A stretch of DNA of 64,000 bases from Eutypella sp. D-1. Its lineage: Eukaryota > Ascomycota > Sordariomycetes > Xylariales > Diatrypaceae. Positions 1 through 14,189 of this stretch are shown in pieces; the stretch's first letter is position 1; each line of letters opens with the position of its first letter. The notes below the pieces were generated by a model. The model had not been told where the DNA came from and searched no databases. It saw only the letters and a list, made by a program, of their open reading frames with translations. The stretch spans positions 58,681 to 122,680 of the forward strand of contig JAJTTP010000037.1 of assembly GCA_023313575.1 (NCBI GenBank). Direction: 5' to 3'. The position numbers and the translations under genes were made by a program.

Positions 1-2055
<2,055 letters not shown>

Positions 2056-2987
2056 GTCATTTCCAGAATTCATTTCTTTGATCGGCGTTTTATGGGCTCG
2101 ACTTGCTTATCTTTTAACACCCGCGTTGCGCCCACGACTCATCGACTGCGGTCATCGATTACGGTCACGGTCAGCTTACAACTCGCGCCATGTCATCATG
2201 TATCGAGCGGCCGCCATGTTGAGCAACCCTACTGGATAGAGACACCTCCGCCTAGGTTGCGGGTGTAGGTGTGGGTGTGGGCGTGGCGATGTGGTGGCGA
2301 CGTGGACGTGGACTGGGAGAGACTGATTATGATATTTGGCAGTATTCCTTTTTCTGGTAGATGATGATAGTTGGTGGTTCAATACCAACTACTCTTCTTC
2401 TCTTGTTGCGCCAACGTAGACAAACTCTTATCCTGCAGTATGCCACTTAATTCCAATACTATGTAATTGGGAATGACATCTCGAGCTCATATATGCCTTA
2501 TATGCCTTACATGCCCTTACCAAACACGATTCGCATGATCATGATCCGTCCCGAGTGAATGAATACTTCAATATACTACGACTCTTCAACGGAGCCTGTG
2601 ACTCAACACAGAAACACCAGCCAACACCAATGCATGAGTGAGTGAGTGCCCTCAACTACATAGTCCGATAGCATAGCGAATACCACACGCCTTGAACGCC
2701 TCGGATATGCCGTGCATTACTGTATCGTGCTATAATAGACCGCCCTTCCTGGCTGAGTGTCGCTCGCATGGACCACTCACTCTTCTGACCTCATACCTTC
2801 ATACTTTCATTTATTTTTTTATTTTTTTCATCTGGTCTGTATTTAAGCTGTTGTCTATGACTTCGTTGACTTGACTTGACCTGCCATTGGCGTAGAGGTA
2901 GGCTGGCTTCGTCGGAGGAGATGTTGTGCTCGGTGTTTATCTATGATTTTTTATTTCATCCCCCTCACCCCCGGTCTCCTAGGTAGC
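2056..2987. other. Intergenic between convergent atg8 and macro-domain gene
   Basis: About 0.9 kb holding the 3' ends of two convergent genes. Apart from short GT-rich and T-rich runs I see nothing that supports a gene. Confidence 0.6.
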
Positions 2988-3779
2988 TTACAGTGTGAGA
3001 ACCGTCCAAGTGATGCTGGTGCCCTCGCCCTCGCCCTCGCCCTCGCATCCCCCGAACACCTCCCGGATCTGCCGCTCCGTTTCCGCCCACGGCACCCCGA
3101 ACAAGCCCGAGTTGAATTTCGGCGAGTAGATCGTAGCCTGGGGCACGGCGGCGGGATCTTGAAATTTCTTCTTTTTCCGTTTGGGTTTGGGGGTGTTGGG
3201 ATTCGCTTCCTTTTCTGCTTCTGCTTCTGCTTCTCCTGATTCTGGCCCTGATTCTGAGCCTGAGCTTGGTTCTTCTTTGTTGCTGTTACTCTCATCGACG
3301 GAGGAGGAGGTGGTGGTGGTAGTGGTGCTGCTGATGGCGCCGGACTCCCCACACAACACCTGCGCCCGAAATTCCTCCAGCGCCCGCGCCGTCTGCGCCA
3401 TAATCAAACCCTTCGGATCCCGTCCTGGCTTCGCCGCCGCCGCTGTCATCCCCCGCCCCCGCCCCCGCCCCCGTCGGCCGTACCCGTAGCTCGTGAACAA
3501 GCACACCACTGACACCCCGGCCCCGCCCTCCTCCGACGCGTCATCTGACCCCTGCGGAGGGATAATGAGGCATCGGCCCGCGAGATCCCGGGAGGAGCAG
3601 AAATTACGGTACCGCTGATACGCCCCCGGGTATATAGCCCGCAGTTCTTTCGCGAAGCCCGCGCCCCACTTCCCCTGGCAGTTCGTCGCGTGCACTAGGT
3701 AGCTTCCCCCGGGTAGGGAGCGTAGGGGGAGTTTTTGGTGTTGGATTTGGAAGGTTGCGGGGAGGGGGGGTGTGGGCAT
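2988..3779 (-). CDS. Macro-domain ADP-ribose-1''-phosphate phosphatase-like protein (Poa1-like)
   Basis: A single exon of 263 residues starting at the ATG at 3779. The N-terminal half carries macro-domain hallmarks: LVHATNCQGKWGAGFAKEL (about residues 28-46) forms the ADP-ribose-binding Asn and glycine loop, and the run ending CLFTSYGYG (about 92-101) is the second conserved strand. The C-terminal segment PKFNSGLFGVPW (about 220-232) matches the distal substrate loop. Poa1 of yeast removes the 1''-phosphate from ADP-ribose 1''-phosphate made during tRNA splicing, and the same role is inferred here. Between the two halves lies a long acidic and lysine-rich low-complexity insert (about 145-215), and a GRGRGRG run precedes it. 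These inserts make the protein longer than yeast Poa1. Other macro-domain activities, such as ADP-ribosyl hydrolysis, cannot be excluded. Confidence 0.85.
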   Translation of the reverse strand: MPTPPLPATFQIQHQKLPLRSLPGGSYLVHATNCQGKWGAGFAKELRAIYPGAYQRYRNFCSSRDLAGRCLIIPPQGSDDASEEGGAGVSVVCLFTSYGYGRRGRGRGRGMTAAAAKPGRDPKGLIMAQTARALEEFRAQVLCGESGAISSTTTTTTSSSVDESNSNKEEPSSGSESGPESGEAEAEAEKEANPNTPKPKRKKKKFQDPAAVPQATIYSPKFNSGLFGVPWAETERQIREVFGGCEGEGEGEGTSITWTVLTL

Positions 3780-5342
3780 TGTTGTTATTTACTCCTGTCT
3801 GCGCGCTCGTGGTAGTGGGTGTTGGCGTAGTATGTATGTGTCGCCGTGTTGTCATGTGAGGCTAGGTAGATTGTAGAAGCGTCGGCTAGGCTGTAGTGTA
3901 CGTCCCTATTTTCGTCGACACTAGGTATCTTCAGCTTCGTAGCCTAGTTAGATAAGAGTGCCTAATAGGTTAGCCCACCGTTGTCTCCTAGGCTGTCCAC
4001 CTTGCACTAGTCGACTCCTTGTTGCGGACTGGACTATTCACCCGGGCCCTTCTGCTGGTTCTGGGATAATATGGAAAGATTGGAAGGTACGATACGAAAG
4101 TCATGTCCTCCACCTTGGAACCCGTAGTTAGGGAGAGAGGTCCCGAAGGAAGCAGCCTTCATTCCTCCTTTTCGCAGGTCTTACCTACCCATGCCATGTA
4201 CTAAGGAGATGCAAGGCTCTCTTTTTCAAGGATTCCACTTTGCCGGGACATTTCAGTTCAAATCGAGTCTTCCCATCGACTACTACGATAGTCGTCTGCG
4301 GGAGGATTATTCCATTGTTCTGTGGCAGCGCACCTACTACACTAATGGTTCACTATAATAGACAGTATATCCAGTAGGTAGATAAGACATCAAATACTTG
4401 GCCAACGCCTGTCTACACATGATGCATGGGTACTCTTGTGAAATGAAAAGAAAAGACCCGAGTGGTTATGGACACAGACAACATTTTGCTTCTAGGCATT
4501 CGCGCGGAGATGTAAGATGACTCATGAAGATGAGTCACCATCACCATATATACACCCATGTCTCTCACACGCTACTTGCTGCAAGCAGATAGGGGGGGCG
4601 AGAAAGCCAAGTGAGCACTTCACCGAGTTCAGAAGATCAAGATAATAGGTTTAGGTAGTTTAGGAATCGTATATTGGCCTATAGAAGTCAAAGAGTACTA
4701 GGCCTGGGCTTCGGGGGCTCCCTCCTACTGATATATCCTGGCGATCACTGGACATAGCCCCCCCCCCCCCCCCCGCTCCCCCCCGCTCTGCTATGTGCGA
4801 TCCTCCTTGATATGTAATAGCTTCACCAGAGTAAGGCTTAACTAACTGTGATAATCCTCCATGCATTGGGCCTGGGCCTACCACGGTCAATAGTAAATCT
4901 TGATATTACGCCGGCAGCACGAAGCCAATTTGATTGGCTAATAGAGAGCTCTTTGCATATTGATCTTCTGGGCTGTCACTAGCATGGCTCGGTATTTGTT
5001 CGTTCTCGGGTATGGGCAAGAGGATAAGACCAAGGCTTTGTCTTTGCAACAAGCCGACAAACCCTCTTTGTAATCGACGAAGCCCAAGGCACGGTTTCGG
5101 CAATGGCACAACAAAGCAAATTGCCATTATGGACGTGGAAACGGAACGAAATGTGAGATTTATTGCGCAGTAGCGGTTGCTAGCGGGTTTGCGGCTGAAT
5201 CCCCTGCAGCAGAATAGGATGAAGTCGTCGTAGCTTTGTAAAATATATACGGGACTATCGATCAAGTGAAAGCACCCGTAGACGTGAGAAGGCCAGGGCG
5301 CAACCAAGACAACGAATTTGCTTGTTTTGCCAGTGGTTAGCC
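3780..5342. other. Intergenic, no gene seen
   Basis: About 1.5 kb without a supportable gene. It includes a 17-base poly-C run at 4758-4774 and scattered short direct repeats of the TAGGTA type. Confidence 0.6.
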
Positions 5343-6554
5343 ATGGTTGGGACCAAGGGGGTCGCGCGCCGTGACCTGCAGTACGTGGAGACACTCGGGC
5401 TTAACTGGACCCCGGAGCAAAGAGACCAGTACCTCGACAACGTCAAGGTTGTCGATATTACCCGTCTCGAGGAGCCGTACCCAGTCAATGATTACTTCAC
5501 GGCGGGGACCCCCAAGGCCAAGAAGCAATGGGATGCCTTCTGGCACAACAAGCCCCTCTGCGACCGGCGGAACAACAAAGGAAAGCGTCGCCAGATCCTA
5601 AACCTCGACACCTCCCGACTGCAGTACATCATCAAGCAGGACGAGAGCGTCATGTTCCGCGACGCCGACACCAAGGAGCTCGTGCTCGTGGTCCTCCGCG
5701 ACTTCGTGCCGGACGAGGACGTCCGGGAGACCATGGTCAGCGTCGGCAACGAGATCCTCAAGTACAGGCGCGACGACCGTCGCGAGGATCCCGGCATGCT
5801 CGTGCACTTCGGCTATACCTGCGGCTCCCGCCACGCCCCGCAGATCCAGATGGCGACGCCCTCCGTGCGCCTGGACTCCCAGAAGAACCGCGACCGCGAG
5901 AAGACGCTGAATGTTAAGGCGCAGGGCCTGGCCGGCGTCCTGTGGAATATGATGAAGTCCCGCATGCCCGCTGAGGTCATCGACGCGTATAATGACATGA
6001 TTGACGAGCACGATCTCCCGCGCATGGATATGATGAGGGACGACGATACGTTCAGCTTCCGGATCGACGGGAAGGCCGTCACCTTTCGCGGGCTCGAGCT
6101 ACCTCCCCCCTCGGCCATGTCCGCCATCAACTACGCACGCTATACGCATAAAGAGCACAACGGAAATAACTGGGTGGTGGCCTTCACCTCGAGCGCGCCC
6201 CGCAGCCCGGCCAGGGGCGGCAACTTCTACCTGGCATCGTACGGCATCATGATGGAGCCGGCCACCAACACCGTCTCCGCGTGGCATCCACTCGACTACC
6301 ACGGCACCACGCTCTACGAGATGGCGGAAGAGCAGGGAAAAATTGGTAAGCGCCACGGCCACGCGCTCCGCCTCGACGGGGATATGAACACGGGCGTCAT
6401 CTTCGAGGTCTCGAGGGCCATGAAGAATGCGAGGCTCAGGTCGAACTGGCTCGATGATCGCGGAAAGGTAGGGCCCGGGAAGCTGGTCCGGCCGGTGGAG
6501 AGGGTTAGCAAACAGACGAGATATGGACTCCGGCCCCCAAGGCTACCATTATGA
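5343..6554 (+). CDS. Uncharacterised protein, possible Fe(II)/2OG-oxygenase fold
   Basis: An intronless reading frame of 403 residues. The frame stays open a little upstream, but the first true ATG is at 5343 (MVGTKGVARRDL). The codons are rich in G or C at the third position, unlike the AT-leaning flanks, which supports real coding. I do not recognise the family with confidence. The C-terminal half has H269-K-E271 in YTHKEHNGNNWVVAF and a later WHPLDYHGTT (H315 and H320). An H-x-E/D pair and a distal His, on alternating hydrophobic segments, would suit a double-stranded beta-helix Fe(II)/2-oxoglutarate oxygenase, but this is inference from spacing only. The N-terminal 120 residues are charged and show no signal peptide or membrane segment. 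It stands alone, with more than 1 kb empty on both sides. Confidence 0.75.
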   Translation: MVGTKGVARRDLQYVETLGLNWTPEQRDQYLDNVKVVDITRLEEPYPVNDYFTAGTPKAKKQWDAFWHNKPLCDRRNNKGKRRQILNLDTSRLQYIIKQDESVMFRDADTKELVLVVLRDFVPDEDVRETMVSVGNEILKYRRDDRREDPGMLVHFGYTCGSRHAPQIQMATPSVRLDSQKNRDREKTLNVKAQGLAGVLWNMMKSRMPAEVIDAYNDMIDEHDLPRMDMMRDDDTFSFRIDGKAVTFRGLELPPPSAMSAINYARYTHKEHNGNNWVVAFTSSAPRSPARGGNFYLASYGIMMEPATNTVSAWHPLDYHGTTLYEMAEEQGKIGKRHGHALRLDGDMNTGVIFEVSRAMKNARLRSNWLDDRGKVGPGKLVRPVERVSKQTRYGLRPPRLPL

Positions 6555-8323
6555 GAAGGGAAATATATCAGGGCTCATGAATGCCATAAAGCCTCCTGAC
6601 TAGTGTATATATTTACCAGGCCTGGAGTAGACTGGATGTAATTAGCCCCTAGGGAAGTAGGTCAGATAGAATACGATAACATAGATAAAATAGATGGCGC
6701 AATGTGATATATCACGAGATTAGATACGTTCCAGGTCATAATTATTATCGCAGCCAGTATCATATCATTTTCTTCAGCACTTTAATGAAGTCGTTACCAC
6801 TGGGTGTTAACTTTATGACAGAAGATGTGTCACGTCTATAGATCTAAGATCGTATGTGGGAGAATCGTAAATTAGCATAAAAGAGAAAGGCGATCTTCTA
6901 GTTACAGAACGCGGGTGCCCTAGGCCTATATATACCCTGCCGATCCCCGGAGATACGGCTCACGTGATCGCCTATATCCGATTTCCCCCCTTTTATAATA
7001 TCCCTATTCTAAGTGAGGCTCAACTGGCCGTGATAGACTACCATTAATGGGGCAGAGTGGAGGATCGGACTTACGGAGGCAGTGTTTAGATTTCGGCGCT
7101 TCGTAGGGGCTCAACCCCCTGGTTTAACCAGAACCATTACAAAGGCAGAAGCTTTCGGTGCTTGGCAAGTTGATTTACAGTATACTTAATGAAAAGAACA
7201 TGCACAGGCACGGCCAGATACGGCCCATATAAAGATAGCCGCTAACAGCCCTATTAGACCGCTAAAATATCCCCTACGAGGTCTACGTTAGCGGGCCTTG
7301 TGCTGCAATACTGTCTAGCCAGGGGGCATAGGGCTGTGTAGCAATCTATCGGATAGGAAACCTGTTGCCTGCAAGTACGGCCAAGCCAATCATCAACCAA
7401 TTGTATTATAACACTTTCACCTTTAGAGTAATCATTTTTGAAGGTGCCTGCAGGCAACTGGATTCCTATCGGATACCTACTTACTTACCTACCTAAGTAT
7501 GTAAGTGGTCAGATAACATTATGACACGATGATTAGAACAGAGCCATCCATGGATATCTAATTGACCACCAGATGCTCATATACAACCAGCTAAACCCGG
7601 AGAGAAAAACCATCGGACGTCACACTACCCACATAAACACACCGAGATGGCTTCCGGGTAAATTGAAAGAACTGGGGTTTCACGGCCCACCTAGCTACCC
7701 AGGGAATTGCCGTACTACAACCGGGGACCCCCATGATAGGGCGACACGAGTCAGGGAAGCACCGAAAAACATTCAAACTCGCTGCACCGCCTAAGGGTGT
7801 GATGGCTGAGGTGCGTATCGGCGTCGGCCTATTTTATGCTTCAATAGTCAGATGTTTTTTTCGAAACTATATAGAACTTGTCTCAACTAGCAGGGCTTGG
7901 TTTGTTAGATGATGCAGATCTGAAGGCGGGAGCTCGAGTCAGAATGCCGGAACCCCCGGACTTTATAGCCTGGGCAGTGCACGCTTCTCCGCCGGCCTCG
8001 ACACTTCCCCTTCCAATCATCGTATAACGGCACAGGCAGACATTTTCTAGAACCCCTAATCAGGGACAATATGGCGAGATACGCATGGATGAGCTTGAAT
8101 TAATCGTATCAAAAACTGATATCTAAGGGGACTTCCGCGCTGAGTGGTGACGGAATACCGTGTGCGACACGTTGTTAAAGCACCGTGTTTTAGTGGCCGT
8201 TTCTCTGTTGATCAGTGCTTTAAATTGATTGGGGGGCCCTCGCATCCTCGCATCCTCGTATTGCGCGTCGTATAACCCAATTCATTTCCCATTTGCCTGT
8301 ATGCACGCGAAGACCAAACAAAC
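6555..8323. other. Intergenic with one foldback repeat
   Basis: About 1.8 kb with no supportable gene. The only structure seen is the foldback element at 7347-7475, listed separately. Confidence 0.6.
7347..7475. repeat. Foldback, MITE-like element
   Basis: The left end TATCGGATAGGAAACC and the right end, read on the other strand, TATCCGATAGGAATCC continue into a shared GTTGCCTGCA core. The two arms of about 30 bases match at most positions and enclose about 70 bases of AT-rich DNA with no reading frame. The arms are bounded by TA on both sides, which would fit a TA target duplication of a mariner-type MITE. Copy number elsewhere in the genome cannot be seen from this window. Confidence 0.5.
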
Positions 8324-9673
8324 ATGCCTCCCGATACCAAGCCCGCCCCCACGCCCGTGTCTCGGAGACGGCCTCACGCAAAGACGAGGACGGGTTGTCG
8401 AGTATGTAAGACACGGAAAGTTAAGGTAAGTCGTCCTCCACGCCCGATCCCGCCGGCCGGATCGCCGGGAGTCCGGGATGCGTTGTCGATGCTATTCTAA
8501 CAGTCTCTGTAGTGTGGTGAGGAGCGCCCCTCATGCAAGAATTGTGTGAGGTGAGTCTACAATGTGCAAGTTTTGCCTGTCCAGCCAATTTGCCTACTTG
8601 TTGACTTGAGCGAGCGTGCGATCGATTGACCGCTATATAGGCGCCAGCTCCGGTGCGACTTCGACACTGGCGTTGCAGTATCTCCCGGTTCACATACAAG
8701 CTCTGAAATTACCGTCGCCCACCCACACACAGGGCTGTCGGATGAGACGAGTCTTGGGGGCGGATGGATCACAGCACTCGATCTCGAACTCCTACACCAC
8801 TTCACTACATCCACGTGCTTCACTCTCTCTGGTAACCAGATGATTAGAGACTTTTGGCGCGTAGACCTGCCCCAGATGGGCTTCTCGCACCACTACCTCC
8901 TTAGGGGAATCCTTTCGCTGGCCGCGTTGCATCTCTCGTGCTCCAGATTGTCCCAGCGTGATATGCTCACCGAGCGAGCTTTGGTTCACCATAACGCGTC
9001 GCTGGCCGTTGCTATGCCTATGATCACAACTGTCGGCCCTTGCATGCCGCTTCCACTTATCCAGTTCAGCATAGTCACATCATACATCGCATTCGCGTCC
9101 CCGAAGCAGGCGCGTAACCTTCTCATTGTCTCCGACGGCGTCACCCCGGATTGGCTTCTCCTCTTTCGCGGCGTGCGAAACTTCATTGAGTTCGATGGCG
9201 GCGCCATGCAGGCCTCCTCCTTAGATATGATGCATCGCTCCGGATTGCTGATGAACTTGGAGTGGGAGGCCTGTACGGATATCGGGCACGACGCTATCGC
9301 GGAGTTGGAGGATAGAATACGCGGCTACTTCACTGACGAGCAGAAGGCCGAGATTCTGCTCGGCGGGACCGACGCCCTAAAACGATCGTTCAAGTTATTT
9401 CGCGATAAGGCGGGCGACGATGATAGCAGGGTCAGGTGCCTGTCGATGTGGATCTTTAAAGTAAAGGATGACTTCGTAGCCCTGCTGAGGAGCAACGATT
9501 ATGGGGCGCTCTGCGTACTTGGGTTCTTCTGCGTGCTGCTCGCGCGGTTGGATCACAAGTGGTGGATCAAGGGTTGTGGTGTTCACCTCATCCAGCGCAT
9601 ATATTCCACCCTGGACGCGGGGCATCGTCTTTGGATACGATGGCCCATAGAGGAGATAGGATGGGCTCCCTGA
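8324..9673 (+). CDS. Zn2Cys6 transcription factor, UPC2-like
   Basis: Three exons (8324-8425, 8513-8550, 8641-9673) with GT-AG introns give 390 residues. The zinc cluster is complete and is assembled across both introns: Cys25, Cys28, Cys35, Cys42, Cys45 and Cys52 in the spacing C-x2-C-x6-C-x6-C-x2-C-x6-C, preceded by a basic RRRPHAKTRTG arm. Downstream, ALDLELLHHFTTSTCFTLSG opens the C-terminal region typical of the UPC2/ECM22-like group of fungal sterol regulators (Fungal_trans_2-type). Residues 170-390 are largely helical and hydrophobic, as in the ligand-sensing half of UPC2. It lies next to a sterol glucosyltransferase gene, so a role in sterol-responsive control of that neighbour is possible, but that is inference. 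The family also contains many regulators with no sterol link. Confidence 0.88.
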
Positions 9674-10352
9674 GGACCTTTCAGGAAAATAGGAGGCCAG
9701 CGTGGCTGCGCTAGGCTCCATAAACAGACTTAGCCCCCCTCTATACGATGGGATATATTGGTATGTAATTACTTGATTATCGATTATAAAACCGGTCCGA
9801 TCCCACTAATGCACGAGCTACTGGTTGTCATGGAATCTCTTCATGGCGCTGGAAAAGCTACAGGAATCAACATTCTATTTTATTTACAAACATACTAACG
9901 TAGACCAATTGTGCTAGTATCCCACGATAGGCTGCCCGTGAAGGTGGTAGAATTGAAGCTGCGCTTCCGGTCTTTGTAGCTAGCTAATTGCCTAATCTAA
10001 GATGCAAGTCTAAATCTAATAATGATTATTCATCCACAATATATCATCGCATGCTGTTTGTGTACTGGTGTATTACTTGATATCTCTATTGGTTTGAGTT
10101 GGGTGTCTCTCCCACCCGAGGCATTCTCAGCTTTGTACATACCGGTCGAATGCCTGTAGTACCATTCGTTCACATTCATCTCCTTCGTTCGCCGCTAGAT
10201 ATCGTCCCTCCTCGAACCTTGCCCGATCGATGGAGCGTTGCGCGGCGTTGGGCATGGCAGCGGAAATGCTCTTGCAGATTCCTTGCCCGGGGTAGGCTAC
10301 AAGACCGATAGCTCCTGTCCAGGGCGTACATTCCGTTAGTTCATGCAGTGTC
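9674..10352. other. Intergenic between convergent genes
   Basis: About 0.7 kb between the regulator and the glucosyltransferase stop codon. I see only AT-leaning sequence that probably holds both 3' untranslated regions. Confidence 0.6.
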
Positions 10353-13127
10353 CTAGGAAGCGGGGCTTATGAAGGGGAACATACCAGACGAAACCTTCGA
10401 GATCATGCTGATCGATCCCTTTCCCATCCCTTTAAGAGCGCCTAGGGACCCCCCTCTCCTCCCGCCTTCTAAAGGCTCCCTCACCAAATCCGTAAACCCG
10501 TCCTCGATGCCGTACCGCAAGTTTTTCCCAGCAACCACGGCCCCTGACTTCAAGCCCGTTACTTTTCCAATGTCGCGGACCTGGCCACCGTACCACCCTG
10601 GTAGTGACCGGAGGCCCTCTGTGGCGGCAAGAGGCATCTCGACTAGCATACCCCTGAAAAAGTATTTGAAAAAGCCACCGACTCCAGCTGCAGATCCTGC
10701 CAGTGCCAGTAGAGCTACATTGCCGTCTTGGAATTGGCCATGCTGCGAGGCAGACTGACTGGCGATGGTACCAGTACGTGGGGTAGTAGAAGAGTTTGCC
10801 GTAGACTCCACGTTTGGTGTATCATGGGTAGCTACAGAGGACGTCGGTCTGTTGCTTCGTCGCGTTGCTCCACTGCACACTTGGATTGGTTTCACGATGA
10901 TGTTGGAGCTCGAGACGGCCAGTCCTTTGAACGTACTGACAAGAGATGACGTTGTTCCGGTAATGGGGTCCCAGCGTTTTGAGTCAATGACCATGCACAC
11001 AGGGTCATATCTAGAAATTCATACGATGTCGATTAGCCCAAACATCGTCTACACCATACGCACTGGGGATTATAGCTGTTCTTACCGAGTCAGGCTACTC
11101 TGAGAGATTCGGAAGTTATCGACTAGCATTTCCGCTGCCAGCTTTGACAGTCTGAGGCGCGTCCTCCCTCGTCTATATACCCACGTCGCGGCCCGCTCTC
11201 CAAGGATGTCGCACCGGAGCTGCGAGGGAAGATTTCCGTGGAACGAGTCGACGGCGGCGGCAACTCCCGATTCTTTTCTCATTTGTGATCCGAGCCGCTC
11301 CGCGGCCGCTGACGCCTCCGGCCTCAGACAGAACCGGATAGCTTCGGCCAGGTTATCGCTACTCAACTGCTGTTGGGGAATTGGTGGAGGCCCCCCACCG
11401 GCGGCGGCGACCATGGCACCCCAGAAAGGCTGGCTGCACAAGAAGAGTTAGCACAAGCTGATAATGAGCCCTAAAAGAGAGCGTTCAAAAAGAGTCTGGA
11501 GAGGACGAGCCGCTAGGAGGCTCGAATAGGTACGTACTCGCCGAAGAATGGGACAACCGCCGTAGGACACCCATTAAGTAGCCCGCATGCCGTAGTCCCA
11601 GCCCCGCCATGGTGTATCACAGCAGCAACGTGCTGAAAGAGCCAGTCGTGCGGACAATCTCCTATGAATTGGATGTTTTCCTTGTCATACTCAAAATCGC
11701 CCTCGTCCGAACCACCGCCGCCCAGATTACTCCAGCCGCGGGAGACGATTGCGCGAACCCCTACTGCCTTCACGGCCTGGAGTATAGTTGTCGTGAGTTT
11801 AGTCGGGTTGTCAATAACGATGCTCCCAAAACCGATGTACACCGGTGGTGGACCGCGACGTAGGAATTCCGCCAATTCCGGTGGCGGGTCATACTGAGGG
11901 GGTTCGCGGAAAAAGAAGCCGCAAACGTCTGCGTCCAAGTAGGCCATGTCAGTGCCCATGAGATGGAAAATGAGCTTAACTGGATATGAAATTTCAGATA
12001 TTTGCGTACCCACGTGTGGAGGCCAGTCTGCAGGCTTCGGGATCAATGCCGGGGACCAGCAATACGTAAAAGGGATTCGGAGGGTCTCGGCAAGGCGCGG
12101 GCCTTCGGATGCCGGAACGGGGTCCAATCCGAGTGACTCCTGCCTCCAGGAGTTCACCAAGTCGCCTAGCCTGGAGAAAATAACTAGAAGTCAGTGTCGG
12201 CAGCGCTACAGGTTTGCAGATATTGGCGCACCTACCCTTGCCAGGTCATCCACTCCACGGCTAAGTAGGACACGTAGTTAGCCACACCGACTGACAACGG
12301 GGAGCTGCCAAGCTCGATATTCGCCAGCGGGTGTGGGAAGGCGCTCGTGCTGCTCCAGGGCATTGTGAACATGAGGTGAAGTGGGACGCCGAGTGCCTGG
12401 GCGCAGTGGATATGGGCGAAGCTCGGGGGATTCGCAATGATGGCCTCGGCGACGAAAGGGCGCGCGGTCACCGGATCCGGTTCAAAGCATGACCTCCAGC
12501 ATCCGTCCAGCATATGCGCGACCATTTTTCTCTTCTTTTGGATCTCGCCTTCGCGGAGGCTACTCATCCTCGGTATTAGCCCCGGGTTCTTGACCATATA
12601 AGCCATGAGCTCTGCCGGGTCGCCTCCGATCGGGTAGAATTCGAGACCTGCTTTCCTGACGAATTCCGAGAAGGTGTTGTGCGTCGCTAGGCGAACTCGA
12701 TGCCCCCGCCGGAGGAGCTCCGAGCCAAGGGCCACGAAAGGTTGCACATCACCGCGACTCCCTACAACCTGAATCACTATGTTAAGGAAGGGGACCGGGT
12801 CTCCGTGCGGACCGTGCCGTTTGTCGATATCCTCGCTCAGTTGTTCCTGCCCTTTTCCGTGATCGGGAGCGCCCTCGCGCACGACAGCTTGTGATAAAAC
12901 TCGAAAGATTTTTGATTGGGCGTCTAGAACTAATCTCCCGTCATCTGCAAAAGCCGTGTGACGTCAGTATTTGACTAGGCGAGACTTTCAATAATAGTCG
13001 AATGGAAAATACCTTGTAGTAATGGTGGTGTCACCGTTGGTGTTGTACTCGATCCACCCTCCGGGTCGACTAAAGAATACTTTGGCGGTGGCGGTCCGGT
13101 AAGTTCCTCCATGGACTCTCTTTCCAT
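10353..13127 (-). CDS. Sterol 3-beta-glucosyltransferase-type UDP-glycosyltransferase
   Basis: Five exons on the minus strand, 13127-13013, 12944-12236, 12170-11538, 11433-11086 and 11010-10353, join in frame to 820 residues. The first exon gives MERESMEELTGPPPPKYS. The next begins DDGRLVLDA, and the GT-B N-domain opens with IVIQVVGSRGDVQPFVALG. The acceptor domain follows, with WQGLGDLVNSWR at the exon junction. The C-domain has VYIGFGSIV and the nucleotide-sugar motif HHGGAGTTACGLLNGCPTAV then PFFGDQPFWG, split by an intron. The last exon adds a tail with FFRGMLVEMPLAATEGLRSLP and repeated glycine-rich segments, as in fungal homologues. The family moves glucose from UDP-glucose to the 3-hydroxyl of sterols at membranes. 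There is no PH/GRAM region as in Atg26, so this is the short family form. Confidence 0.9.
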
Positions 13128-14189
13128 AACGGTATGGAGACTCTAGTCAAGCATGAAGTTGAAAACTGAAGATGAGTAGCTGCAGAACTAGGGAGCTAAC
13201 CGTCAAGATGATAGGGATAGGGGAAGGTATTCTCATTTATATCTTCTCAACCATAAGTTCAATTACAGATCCCATGTTCACGAAGTCGAATGATCTCGAA
13301 TTCCAAATGAAGTCCAAAGAGGTGAATACCACGGAGAAAAATCGCTAATGGCGTCAAAGTCCATAATACCGTTGTCAGGTAGTCTGCTCGGTGACACCCA
13401 GAACAACTTGTCGTATACAATCATAAGCGATTGGTAGAAAGAGCTGTGGACCTGCTCAACTATGCAACGACGTATTCCATGTGCATTACATCGTAGCGGT
13501 GTTTTATCCACAACGAGCTATGTGTCGCACCCAATGCAGGCGATAAGGTTTATCTTGAAACAGTTGTTGCCTACGCTGATCTGTCAGAGTATCAGTATTA
13601 ACTAGTGTTGTCTTCAGATCTTCACTATTGAGTTACGGTGTTATGCCGGAGCGGCCTCTAGTCGTACCTGCATGAATCGTGGGACTTCGCTTTCGCTCTT
13701 TTGTCCGAGTCGCTTTACATATGTACGAGTCTGTGTATTGTGTGTGGCTGATGAACTTGATTGGTAGGATGCTCGTATAATACCCATTATATCGTACTTT
13801 CGTATATATACGACCATTCGTGCCAATCCTAACGTGGCGCCCAACAAGGCTAAGATATCTATGGGTCAGGGGAAAAGCAGCTAGCAAGTTCGAGCCCTGA
13901 ATCCACGGCTATGCTGTCGCTGGTGAAAACAAAGAGATTCAGCTAAGATGGCTATGGCCGTGAAACTAGTTGGTCGATTAGACTGTTGCCTGGATAAGCG
14001 CATAATGCCGACACGATCAATCGAGGTTGGGAGGATGGTCGCTCGCAAGCATAAAGGAGACAGTCCCCGACATCATGGGAGAGTTGAGACATCAATCATC
14101 TACCTACCTTTCTACCAAAGCCATTCCACTTCCCAAAAGACCCATCGAGCAATTCATTTCTCTCAGTAACACGGCGCCAACACCTGAAG
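13128..14189. other. Intergenic, no gene seen
   Basis: About 1 kb between divergently transcribed genes. It must contain the promoters of the glucosyltransferase and of the MARVEL-type gene. No reading frame here has a start, length and composition that I would support. Confidence 0.55.
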
